From NCBI GenBank assembly GCA_038503065.1, contig JBCAMK010000019.1, forward strand, positions 682,001 through 746,000: a stretch of 64,000 nt of DNA, written 5' to 3'. Made by a program: the position numbers and the translations under genes. Positions 36,601 through 46,415 of this stretch are shown here, one piece after another. Each line of letters begins with the position of its first letter. Position 1 is the first letter of the stretch. The notes beneath the pieces are model-generated. The model saw only the letters and a program-made list of their open reading frames with translations. It did no database searches and had not been told where the DNA came from. The DNA comes from Paragyromitra xinjiangensis (Eukaryota > Ascomycota > Pezizomycetes > Pezizales > Discinaceae).

Positions 36601-37148
36601 CTCGGGACTCGGAAGGTGCGCAATAAAGTTCACCCGATGAGACCAAGCCAAAGCAAGTGGGGGAAAAAAAATTGAGGCTCAAGCCTGTCTGCTTGGCTCT
36701 ATGGTTAGAGTCTGATTCGAGGCGTGCGGAGACAGGGTACTCTGACCCAGAAGAGGGCAATATTCTCTCTTGACAGTAAATACTGCCAGGGCCTGATACG
36801 AATCCCGATATATATGCGGCTCCCATTTCACCTCAAAGTTAGGGTTAGGCTGAAATAAACACGTAGTGATGATTATTTATTTGGTAGTAGAAAAAATGTT
36901 TTGGCTAGGGCATTTTGTACAGGGCAGCAAGGGGTTTGGCATACTGAGTTCCGGCATAGCGAGGTGCGACTGTAGAGTACTTGAGTGGAGCAGGCATTTT
37001 AGCAAATGCGTAAGATATTTGTCAAGGGCTAAAACTTTAGTTCCCTGATAACACATAATGGATAAGAAGAGCTATTTAGAGAGCCGTGTGGTCCCTAAGG
37101 TGCCTTCCTGGGTGATTTCGTTCCAAATCTCACTCCAGGGAATCACTA

Positions 37149-37301
37149 CAGCGTACGGCAAAAAAGATCGAGAAACTGGGGTCTACTGACAGGACTTTGT
37201 GGCCAACCTAGGTGCTAGAATCTTTCTCGTAAATTCCGGGAAGCTAATAACAGCCTCGAACCTCAAGTCTCACGTTTCTCGATCTTTTTTACGGTTCGCT
37301 G
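37149..37301 (+). mobile_element. 153-bp MITE-like foldback element with TA duplication
   Basis: The left end reads CAGCGTACGGCAAAAAAGAT and the right end is its inverted copy, CAGCGAACCGTAAAAAAGAT when read from the other strand. The match continues through CGAGAAAC, so the terminal inverted repeats are about 28 bases with three or four mismatches. Both ends are flanked by TA (37147-37148 and 37302-37303). CAG-starting termini and a TA target fit the pogo/Tc1-mariner superfamily. There is no coding capacity, so it would depend on a transposase elsewhere. Class assignment is inference. Confidence 0.8.
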
Positions 37302-37774
37302 TAGAATACATACACTTGTGTTGGTTTCTGGTGTATGGCACTATCTTTGCTTGTTGCATCCTGATCGTATATTTTATTGGTTTTGTTTGGGAGCGGATAT
37401 GCAACGGCATGTGCTTGGCTTTGGTCCTAGGGTATTGCGACGCCTGGAAATTAGGACTGTATATATTTCCTGGAATCCCATTATCCTGACTCAGAACCCA
37501 TGAGAGGTGCCTTTCTCCTTCATTTACCCCACTGGGCAACGGAGAGATGATTACTATGGATTCTGACTTGGTTACAGTGAAACGTCGTTTCGCTGAACAT
37601 TGTCTTATCTCCCATCTGGCCTAAACATATGAATGATTAGATCGTTTACGCGAATTTAGGAGTTGAATCTCTCTTAAGAATTGATTATTATTTGATGGGC
37701 AGAGACCACGAGTGATACTTTATGAATACACATATTACACCAAAACGTCATCCCATGAGCCTTTCTAACCCGAA

Positions 37775-39972
37775 TTAAGATTTATTCAGGAAAACATTCG
37801 GCAATTCCTTTGCTGCTTCCGCAATTTTGGGGGAATAATGTTTTCTCAGCAACACCGTTTCCCAAATGGTCGCGGCGTACGGATTGCTGATTTCCGGTTC
37901 GTCAATATCCATCTTATAGGTCCCATCGCCAACCCTCTCCTCGGTAGAGAATAGTCCATGTAGCCTCCGCTGGTGCTTTCGAGCCATCTTGTTTAGCATT
38001 CCTAGGATCGCAAGCGTTGATTTCTCTGGCATATTGAGGCTAGTTGTCATCAAACGTTTTGTAAACGCCGCGATTCGGATCGGCGTGTTGGATTTGTTTG
38101 CATTTTGTTGGAAGAATATGGTGTTTAGCGCACGGATTAACATTTCAATCTCGGTCGATACGTTGATGCGTTTCGAAAGTGGCGTAGGATCACCTGGGTC
38201 GGGAAGACGAAGGGATTTGGTAGAGAGTTCGAGGTCGGGGGAGAGTGAGAGAGGAAGGAGATTAGCATAGAGATGAGTTGTAAAGAAGGTTAAGTCGATG
38301 TTCATTCCTTCGCCTTTTTTTTGGGGGGGGAAGTGCGTTAGCTTTAACGAGGAAGGGAGTGTAAAGGGATAATTTTACCTTGACCAGATAGCAATGCGAA
38401 TGCTGTTATCACGCAAAGAAGAGCCTCACGAGTTGCATTGCGTTTTGACGAGTTTTCAACATCGTTTTCTTCTTCGCTTTCGAGGGTTGTAGTAATAAGC
38501 TCCTTTAAGGCTACAAGAAGATCACCGAAAAAGTCCATGTTTATTAGGTGTGCATACCTACATGACCAGTTTGTTAGGGATTTCTTCTATCATCATGGAT
38601 ATGGGAAAGATCTCACTTTGCTAGCCCTTCCAGCGTCGCTCCCATAAGCCCTAGTGGTCTCTCCTTTAAGATTCGAAAGTAGGTCCCAAAGACCAATTTC
38701 AGAGTCTCCGATTGTCGCTCTTCTCTCTCTTCATGCGAAACTGTCGCGTCCGCTTCATCCATTTCCTTCTCTGAGACCTGTCTCTCTTTCTCAAGCTTCC
38801 TAGCCTTCTTGGTCCTAAACACGCGATCTTTTTTCTTGCGTTTCCTTGGGTTGTCGACTGTTTCTCGCGAAGCTTTTACATCGAGCTCGGAGAGCAACCG
38901 TAGAGATAGGAAAGTGTTTAGTATAGATTCATCTACATTAAAATCTTTGGCCTTAAACATTTTTGCTAATAGCTGGACGGCCTCGAAGGAAGCTGCACCG
39001 TCGTCATCGTTACGAAAAAGCTCCTCGAGCGCCGTACGGCATTTCACAAATGTCTCGTCCACAGTTTTGACACTGACCCGCTCAACGATGATCTTGAGGA
39101 GCTGGCTACGGAAGTTGAAGTGCGGAACTGCAGATATAAGACCACAAACACAATTTGTCGCAATCTTCCCGATAGCAATAACATTCGGTGAATGGTCAGT
39201 TCTAGGAGCTGTTCTCCGTCAGTTTGATTATAGATCTTGCCCTAGATGGAATCTCACCTCGAGATATTTTTGCCAGGGCTTCAACGTATGCCTGGTAATT
39301 TGAAACTAGAGACTGTTCAAATCCTCTGAGCTTCTTCACCTCCTTTGTAACCTTTGCCTTTTGCTCCTCATCTGTCAGGGGTCTTATTCGATAGCCTGGT
39401 ATAATATCCTTATAGACGGCCAATTGCGTTGCTAGCGCCAGTTTCTGTATAGTGATGTTCCGGTCTTCTGATATCTCGCGTAATCTCCGAAGTAATCCAA
39501 CCTGATTAAAAAAATTTGTAAGGAATCTTTCCGTCAACTCCCTTCCTCAATTGATGATTATACTCACATTTTCCTCCGGGTCTTCATTCAAACTTGTTGC
39601 AATATTGGCTAGCTCCTCTTTGGCGTCCACTATCCTCTGTCTCTCTGATACCTTCGGACGGACATCTTCCTCTGCTTTTGGCTCTTTAGCTACTCCTACC
39701 CATTCATCTTTATCCTCGCTGCCCATGCTTTCTTCATCGCTCTCGATTTCTTGTTCCGAAATGAAGGTTTGTTTTACTAATCCTCCAGGAGTCTTGATTG
39801 GCAGCCTGGTGCTCTCCTTTTCTGCTTTCTTTTTCTTCAGCGCTCGAGGTCGTTGCTCATAATCCTGCTCGAGGTTCCACCTGGCCGCAGCGGCGAAAGG
39901 GTGTTCATCTCTAGCAGATATAGAGGAAGATAAATCTAGTGAGGCATTTGGGGCTCTTTTCTTGGACTTCAT
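37775..39972 (-). CDS. NOC3: Nucleolar complex protein 3
   Basis: Five exons on the minus strand encode 652 residues: 39568-39972, 39258-39501, 38617-39208, 38379-38557 and 37775-38313. The start is ATG 39972 (MKSKKRAPN). The longer upstream frame begins at TTG. NOC3 works with NOC2 in pre-60S ribosome maturation and export. In yeast it also helps assemble pre-replication complexes. The N-terminus is basic and acidic (WNLEQDYEQRPRALKKKK, then IESDEESMGSEDKDEW). The NOC3p domain contains ITIQKLALATQLAVYKDIIPGYRIRPLTDEE-type sequence. The CBF/MAK21-type region follows, including LISAVPHFNFRSQLLKIIVE, the basic patch NPRKRKKKDRVFRTKKARK and LLSGQGEGMNIDLTFFTTHL across the last intron. The final acceptor is taken as AG at 38315-38314 because it restores GQGEG. 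Length matches yeast Noc3. Confidence 0.93.
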
Positions 39973-42900
39973 GGTAGGTTTGGTGGGCCGATATGGATTC
40001 TGTGATGCTGTTTGGTGTTTGGTCGTCAACCTTTTTTTTCCTCGCTCTTTGCCTCCCGACAGAGCCGCAAAAGCACGGGCCTTTCACAAGTAGATTTCCA
40101 CTAACTACTGATTGTCAACCACCTGCGTCTGGAAGCAGCGTCGTGACCGCGCTCCAGTTTCACACCCGCTTATTAGACAATAATTACTACAGTACCAAAA
40201 AATGGGGTGGACCTGCTACCGTATTTTTAGAAAATGCTGTATTAATTTTGGAGCGCTGCTGCATTTGCTGATAAATCCCGTAGCACTGCGGAATTAATCC
40301 AGCATTTCTTAGCATACTGTAAAAATGTTGTACCAATCGCATCCCCCTTTTTGGCACTGTACTCTGATGTATCTCTAACGTCATTCCTCTCATCATTAAA
40401 TACTCTCTCAGCTGCAGGAAAACAAAGCACTTAAACCCCACCAACGTTTCGGGTAGAGTATTAATCCATTAAAGTGTTTGGCAGACGGAATGATGAATTT
40501 GTAAGCCTTTGCATGAAGCCGTAACTTGGCAAAGGTGTTATCGAGTTCATGCATACATATATGTTTGTCGCAACTAGGCAGGATAGGACACCTTCCGAGT
40601 CTTCAGGTGCACAGGGGATGAAATTTCACAAGACTCAGCAAACAACTATGGAGTGGAAATCAACATGAGTGGTGTGAAACCGTTAATACCGCCTACTATA
40701 TCCGGTGTAACAACTTGAATCTTTCTAAAATCTGATCTTGCTAATCACCAATATGCTACTTCAGGTTCTTCCCTACACTGTTCCGTGTTGGTGCCACCGA
40801 AGATATAGGGTACACATGTACCGTCTCTTATGGGGAAGCATTATGAAAACTCTAACCAATAGCTTGATCAACAGCGGTGACGGCGCTGCTCGACCAGCCA
40901 CTTTCTAGTAGAAGTGATGACGCAACAAGAGAAAAGCATATGCATTTGTTCAAACCCTTACTCTCCATCTGCCTAAACCACAATACTTCCCGTCTTAGCC
41001 AAACCATCCTATCTATTGTCATCTGAGGTTGGCTGTAGTCTCTCTCTCAACTTGGGATGCATTCCATTTAGCAATTACTGTATCGTAGTGAATTCCGAAA
41101 TAGCATCCTTTGGTAATTTTATTCTGGTTAGTTGACTCTCATCATGTAGTATCTATTTTCTTTTATCAACTTAGTATTACTATAGCGAAAGCTGGAGTGG
41201 AACCTCATTATTTGGTTCCCGCAATAAGATAAGAGCCCTGTTGCTGAACTCGTGATTTTGGGAAGATCTATCGATAGACTTGTTGGTGGATCTCAGGGCT
41301 TATAGGGGAAGGGGAAACGACTTATCTATGATGATAGGAGACTCGCTAGTGATAACTACACGTACATGAAGGGACCTGTTGGCGATTCAGAAATACTTAG
41401 CAGTAGGCTAGACCTAGTGAAAATTATTTTCCGAGTATTTTCGGAAAAGAAGGATGGATAGAAAACAGTGCCCAATGATTGTTTCAAACTCCAGTTGATT
41501 GTTGACTTCTATAGCTTTGGTATTGATAGGCTGAGAGAATGACTGCCACGATTAGGGGGTTGGGATGTCCTTGATTCTCATGTAACTCAAGATTCCCAGC
41601 TGTAATGACTAAATGGATATAAAAGAAGTAGTGATATTAGACAGTGAGTGAAAATGGCTAACGCGCTGTGTTCGTGTGTACGGACATACATATATACATG
41701 CGCTTTGCTTTGTGCCACAAAGCTAGAAGAAATGTCTTGCTTTTCAACAATAATATACCTAAATTAGATATATTTGGGTATAAGGGAACTTCTAGGTACG
41801 AGATGGATATACCGACAACGGTCCGTGGAACCTATGATGTGCCTACATGTATGTATATGTATGTATCAGCCCGTACTCGATAGAGTACACACTACATGTG
41901 TATGTACATGCAACGGATGGATAAATCTGGCGGGGTCCTTTGCCCGGCACCGACGGAAGGTTTGATGGCTTGAACAACTTTAGCCACCACTGCACAGGGC
42001 TGATCTGCCGCTCAGGTTGCCCGGCATTACTTGGAGTCAACCCGCCAAACTCATGGGAGGCAACTTCTAATCCCACTTAAAAACTTTGGTTTTGCACATG
42101 AAATAATAACTAAATACAAGAATTCCAATTCCGTGGCTTCAGGGAGAAAAAGGCGAGGCGAAGATGCTTCAAATATCTACAATGCATACCACCATAAATT
42201 TACAAAATTCGTTAATCATTTCACTTGATACTCGTGAACACATTGGTAGACATAAACAAAACCGTTAAACCTGCCATCCACCGAAATCCAATTGGTACAA
42301 CCTTTCTCTAATATCACCTGGTGGAGCCAGCTCAACAAAGCTTTTCGGTCGGCCTCTGTAGATGTGACGGAATTCTTCTCGGTTCCCACAGCTGTTCAGC
42401 TTCATCTAAATAACCTTCCTCTAACGCCGCATTGTCTATATAATCGACCTACGGTTTCCAGAGAGATTTCGCGTATTGTCTCACTAGTGTCGCAAAAAAT
42501 ATTTGCACTGGCATTGAAGTGAAAATGCCAATCCACCCAACCATAATAGAAATTTGCATCATTTCTGAGCAGCCCTATTCAGAGACTTTTGTATGCGGAC
42601 TTGGATAATAGGGGTATGAAGGGAGAACGTCGTCGTCGTCGTCGTCCACCCTCCAGCTCTAATAACATCGTCGATATGATTGAAAGAGATACGGAAAGTT
42701 CCATGTGGTAACGTCAAGGCTAACAACCCTCCGTTGGTTGATTCCAGGTCACACATGTGATGTCGGAAAGTCGAAAATATGTACAACAGGACGAAACGAG
42801 AAAAGGCCGAAACGACTGTGTCTAGGATAAAAAAGTTGGCAAATATCGATAAAGTATAAGCATGTTGCTATATCAGGCATGTGCTGTCAGCAGGATAACG

Positions 42901-43271
42901 TGAGAGTGGGAATGGTGTCTGAGAAGCCCACCTTTATTGAGCCAACAACACCCAATAAACTTATCAATGTGGCAAAATAAGTATATAGGGCAAGGCTATT
43001 CAAGCTTTGGTAGGTATCATTGGACAATTTGTGGAAAAGACAAGCTGAAAGCCCATTCGAAATTAACGCCAAGACGCCAACGGCGATCGTAAACCCGCTG
43101 CATAAAGTTCTGTAAATATCTTATTGCAAGGGTGGAGGGTCGGAGAATATTTTCGGATGGGGGCATACTGTAGGCGCCAGACTACTTACCCGGCCTTCTC
43201 GCGGTGGGGAGTGGCCCCTAGCTTTTCACGGGAATGCTCCATCCCTGTTACAGCTGCCCCTAGGGACGAGG
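39973..43271. other. 3.3 kb intergenic region before the HNH array
   Basis: No gene recognised. It starts with the NOC3 promoter. Between 41660 and 41915 there is a run of ACAT/GTAT words. A CGT microsatellite lies at 42628-42646. From about 43160 the sequence begins to align with the leader of the second HNH gene (ACTTACCCGGCC, CTCCATCCCTGTTACA), so this is the left edge of the repeated unit. Confidence 0.5.
42628..42646 (+). repeat. CGT trinucleotide microsatellite
   Basis: Six CGT units in intergenic DNA. No gene context. Confidence 0.85.
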
Positions 43272-44220
43272 ATGTCCCGCTCACTTGGACGCGACGTCCA
43301 CATCTACAGTGCTAACGATCCCGCTGCGGAGCTAGGAGGCTTGGTTCTCACAAACGGTGTGACGAACGCCAATTTCTACTCGATGGTAGAGATCATATGT
43401 ATCTTTGATCGCGACTACTTCATACGGGACGAAGGCGGCACGACCCTCCAGAGAGACGGCCATCTGCTCCAGCCGGGCAACTACTACATTCTCACAAATG
43501 GGAGGTTTCCTCCACGCTTACATCGTCAGGCTGCTGATTCCAATAGGTTCCATCATTATCAATAGTGAGCCTTGGCTGGTTCGCACCATCTCGCTGACTA
43601 CCGGGACCCGTGCGGCGGCGTTTCGTGATGCTGTCCGTGAGCGAGATAAGCGATGCGTCATAACAGAACAGCGGGCGCTCGGTGCTGATCGCGGTATCTG
43701 GACGAGCTTCGAGGCTGCGCACATCTTCCCTTTGGCTTACGACGGGCATTGGAAGGAGCACGACTACTGTCGGTGGATCACCGTTCCGGCAGATAGTGGA
43801 GAATCCATCAACTCAGTTCAGAACGGCATGTTACTCAGATCTAACATGCATGATCTTTTTGATAACTATTTTGTGTCTATCAATCCTGATGTAGGGTTTT
43901 TTACCAGGAAGTAACAAGTATCAGTGGCTGACGATTACCAGGAGGACTATAAGATCGTCTGCTTCAACCTTGATCTAGATGGCGTGGCCGGCAAGCATCT
44001 CGACCGGGAATTCCTTGACGATCCCCGGAGGCCCGTCGACCAGCTGTTTCGCTGGCACTTTAGGCAGGCAGTCTTGGCGAATATGAGGGGAGCTGGCGAG
44101 CCTGTCTTCGAGACTGATTTTCCTCCTGGCTCTGACATGGTTAGTGAAATCCTCAGCGGTCCTAGGGCGGGGGAGAGGTTGGAATTTGAGTTCTTCAGTC
44201 GCTTGGCGGGACTCACGTGA
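43272..44220 (+). CDS. HNH_2-type nuclease-like protein, array copy 1
   Basis: First of three tandem paralogues. Proposed exons are 43272-43504, 43566-43890 and 43942-44220, giving 278 residues. The N-terminal module (SRSLGRDVHIYSANDP, GVTNANFYSMVEIICIF, GNYYILTN) is typical of a fungal family. The catalytic segment carries the HNH signature: FEAAHIFPLAYDGHW, then INSVQNGMLL and MHDLFDNY, which correspond to the His-Asn-His residues of PF13391-type domains. The C-terminal module (RPVDQLLRWHFRQAVLANM-like, PPGSDM, GPRAGERLEFE) is shared by all copies. The ancestral donor after AAT-G is GG here, so splicing is assumed to have moved 4 bases to GTTTCC with acceptor 43565. A second intron (43891-43941) is absent from copies 2 and 3. 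HNH enzymes cut nucleic acid. Biological role unknown. It may be a decaying copy. Confidence 0.75.
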
Positions 44221-44421
44221 GTGAGTCGGAGGACAAGGCCTTTGTACTTCAATAATTGATTATATTATTAACGGAGTGCGACCGAGTGAATGAGTTCACG
44301 TGATATTTATCTAATCTGCTGGATCTACTATTAAGATTATGGAATTGGGGGTACGGAGGCTTGCGGAGAGAGCGCCAGCGAGCGTTTAGTAGTAGCGCTT
44401 ACCCCACTTTCAGAAAGTGTC

Positions 44422-44492
44422 AGTGCCGGAAAGAAGAATGCAAGAATGGACGCCAGGCCATTACTATGATTCCCTTGCATTTTTCTGGCACC
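44422..44492 (+). repeat. Unit hairpin 1 of the HNH array
   Basis: GTGCCGGAAAGAAGAATGCA pairs with the downstream TGCATTTTTCTGGCAC. It occupies the same place as the hairpins at 46046, 47786 and 49437. Its arm sequence (GAATGCAAG/CTTGCATTT) differs from theirs but still pairs. Confidence 0.75.
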
Positions 44493-44710
44493 AGACACCT
44501 ATGCTAAGATGTTCACGCAGTTCAACATCATTACTATGTAAGGAATCAGGCACCGTTCTTGATTGTACGTTAAAGCCACTGCATTTAACCCTTACCTTTG
44601 ACACCAACGCCTAACACCAAGGTGTAACGCCACGCACCAGGTGTCGCAAAAACCAGTCCCGATTAGGGAGTAATTCATTACATTCATTACCCGGCCGTAT
44701 CGCTTTACGG

Positions 44711-44716
44711 TATATA
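44711..44716 (+). promoter_or_regulatory. TATA box of HNH copy 2
   Basis: ACGGTATATAGGCAGCATCC lies 97 bases before the start codon of copy 2. The same element occurs 108 bases before copy 3. Copy 1 lacks it. Confidence 0.65.
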
Positions 44717-44807
44717 GGCAGCATCCCCCGAGAGATGTCACTTTTCTCCATCTCTGTTACAACACAGAAGCAAGGACTGACGGACCGAGGACTGGTGGAC
44801 CATCAGC

Positions 44808-45711
44808 ATGTCCCGCTCACTGGGACGCAATGTTCACATCTACAATGCTAGTGATCCCACTGCAGAGCTAGGAGGCCTGATTCTCACTAAAGGCGTGACG
44901 AACGCTAACTTCTATTCGATGGCAGAGATCATCTGTATCTTCGATCGCGACTACTTCATACGGGACGAGGGCGGCACGACCATCCAGAGAGACGACCATC
45001 CGCTTCAGCCGGGCAACTACTACATTCTCACAAATGGCAGGTTTCCTCCACACTTACGTTGTCAAGCTGCTGCTGCTGATTCCAATAGGTTCCATCACTG
45101 TCAATCCTGAACCTTGGCTAGTTCGTACGATTTCGGTGGCTAGCGGAACCCGTATCGCAGCGTTCCGTGATGCCGTTCGTGAGAGAGATGGTCGATGCGT
45201 TATTACCGGAGAAGAGGCATCTGATGCTGAATATGGGTTCTGGACGGGATTCGAGGTTGCGCATCTCTTTCCTTTGGCATACGAAGATCACTGGATTCGC
45301 AATGACTACGGTCGCTGTATCACTATTCCATCGGCTAGCGGAGGGTCTATCAACTCGGTTCAGAATGGGATGTTGCTCGACAATACCATTCATGCGCTCT
45401 TCGATAACTACATTGTGTCGATCAACCCAGACGATAATCACAAGATCGTTTGCTTCAGACGCGATAGAAAGGGCATCGCCGGCAGGCATCTCGACAAGCA
45501 ACTCCTTGAAGATCCGAGTCGGCCAGTCGATCAGTTGTTGCGCTGGCATTTCAGGCAGGCTGTCCTGGCGAATATGAGGGGAGCGGGAGAGCCTATATTT
45601 GAGTGTGATTTCCCGCCTGGTTCGGACATGATAGGAGAGATTATGAGTGGTCCGAGGGCTGGGGAGCGGATGGAGTACGAGCTCTTCAGTCGCTTGGCGA
45701 GACTCACGTGA
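44808..45711 (+). CDS. HNH_2-type nuclease-like protein, array copy 2
   Basis: Two exons, 44808-45036 and 45089-45711, give 283 residues. The only in-frame splice restoring the family join ILTN-G-SITVNPEPWLVRTIS uses a GC donor (GCAGGT at 45037) and the AG at 45088. No GT donor in the right phase was found. The N-terminus is nearly identical to copy 1. The C-terminal 97 residues are about 98 percent identical in DNA to copy 3. The catalytic segment is the most divergent of the three: FEVAHLFPLAYEDHW, INSVQNGMLL, IHALFDNY, yet the His, Asn and His positions remain. An HNH fold that cuts DNA or RNA is expected from the family; target and role are unknown. A TATA box and long repeat flank lie upstream, and a small TA-flanked foldback element starts 36 bases after the stop codon. 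Confidence 0.82.
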
Positions 45712-45746
45712 AGTGGAAGAAAGGCCTTCGTAATCAATTAATTCTA

Positions 45747-45874
45747 CTTGGGTAGAACCATAAGAACCGGAAAACATGGGGTGTGTGGCTTTCTATGCAA
45801 CAATATCTGTGCGCTATTCCGTAGCATACAAAGCTACACACACCCTGTTTTCGGTTCTTATGGTTCTACTCAAG
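45747..45874 (+). mobile_element. 128-bp MITE-like foldback element with TA duplication
   Basis: Long terminal inverted repeats of about 50 bases: the left end starts CTTGGGTAGAACCATAAGAA and the right end, read from the other strand, starts CTTGAGTAGAACCATAAGAA. TA flanks both ends (45745-45746, 45875-45876). The paralogous flank after copy 3 reads AATTAATTCTAATGTCTATT with no insert, which is the empty site with a single TA. So insertion happened after the unit duplicated. TA target and non-coding length suggest a Tc1/mariner-type MITE. Confidence 0.9.
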
Positions 45875-46045
45875 TAATGTCTATTACTAACGGGGTGCGA
45901 CCGAGTAAATTCACGTGATATTTATCGAATCGATCAGATCTCCTAATTATATTATGGGACAGAGTGGAAGCGAAGCCGGAATGGGGGAAGAGAGTTAGTC
46001 ATCTATGACTAACGTTACGGTATATAGGGAGCACCCTCAGTATGA

Positions 46046-46117
46046 GGTTCCAGAAGAGAACAGAGAGAACGGGGTGACAACCCCATTTATACGATTCCCT
46101 CTCTGTTCTCTAGCACC
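46046..46117 (+). repeat. Unit hairpin 2 of the HNH array
   Basis: Outer arms AGAGAACAGAGAGAA and TTCCCTCTCTGTTCTCT. An inner stem GGGGT-GACA-ACCCC sits between them. Equivalent position to the other unit hairpins. Confidence 0.85.
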
Positions 46118-46307
46118 AGGAACTACATGTAGACTAGGAATTACATAGTGATTCAGATTTATGCTAGGGCAACTCCTGGCGCTAGACTCAGTTGTACGTC
46201 AGCCACTACATTTAACCCTTACCCTTGGCACCAACGCCTGACGCCAAAGTTGAGTGCCACACACCAAAAGTGACTCATTTCACGTTACCCGGATGAGATC
46301 TACACGG

Positions 46308-46315
46308 TATATATA
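46308..46315 (+). promoter_or_regulatory. TATA box of HNH copy 3
   Basis: CACGGTATATATAGGCAGCA, 108 bases upstream of the start codon of copy 3, matching the element before copy 2. Confidence 0.65.
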
Positions 46316-46415
46316 GGCAGCATCCCCTTGACACTAACCCTTAGGGACGAAACCTACGGTACGCAGCAAGCTGCGCAGTGGGGGCTGGGCACGAGACTAG
46401 GGACGAAAGGTCAAC

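Larger units (their letters stand above)
33539..37774. other. 4.2 kb intergenic region
   Basis: No gene recognised. The region 33900-34290 is purine-rich (GAGGAAG words) and may be leader of the minus-strand gene. A minus-strand frame of 194 codons at 34639-35223 has no family resemblance. A foldback element at 37149-37301 is listed separately. Telomere-like TTAGGGTTAGG lies at 36839-36849. Confidence 0.5.
44221..44807. repeat. HNH array flank, unit 1-2
   Basis: Intergenic repeat unit between HNH copies 1 and 2. In order: GGAGTGCGACCGAGTGAAT, CACGTG boxes at the stop codon and near 44297, AAGATTATGGAATT, GAGCGCCAGCGAGCG, a hairpin (44422-44492), GTTAAAGCCACTGCATTTAA followed by CCCTTACC, several ACACCA words, then a TATA box. 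The same blocks in the same order recur after copies 2 and 3, and once more at 49320-49890. Confidence 0.8.
45875..46415. repeat. HNH array flank, unit 2-3
   Basis: Second copy of the inter-gene repeat: GGGGTGCGACCGAGTAAATT, CACGTG, a TATATAGGGAGCACCC block at 46021, the hairpin at 46046-46117, GTCAGCCACTACATTTAACC followed by CTTACCC, CACCA words, then the TATA box of copy 3 at 46308. Confidence 0.8.

Noticed and set aside
36690..36765. tRNA-like segment with TGGCTCTATGGTTAGAG resembling an A box
   Set aside because: No B box of the GGTTCGANTCC type at the right distance and no acceptor stem pairing.
43891..43941. Premature stop in HNH copy 1 after INPDVGFFTRK
   Set aside because: Better explained by a 51-base intron. 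Its removal aligns exactly with copies 2 and 3.
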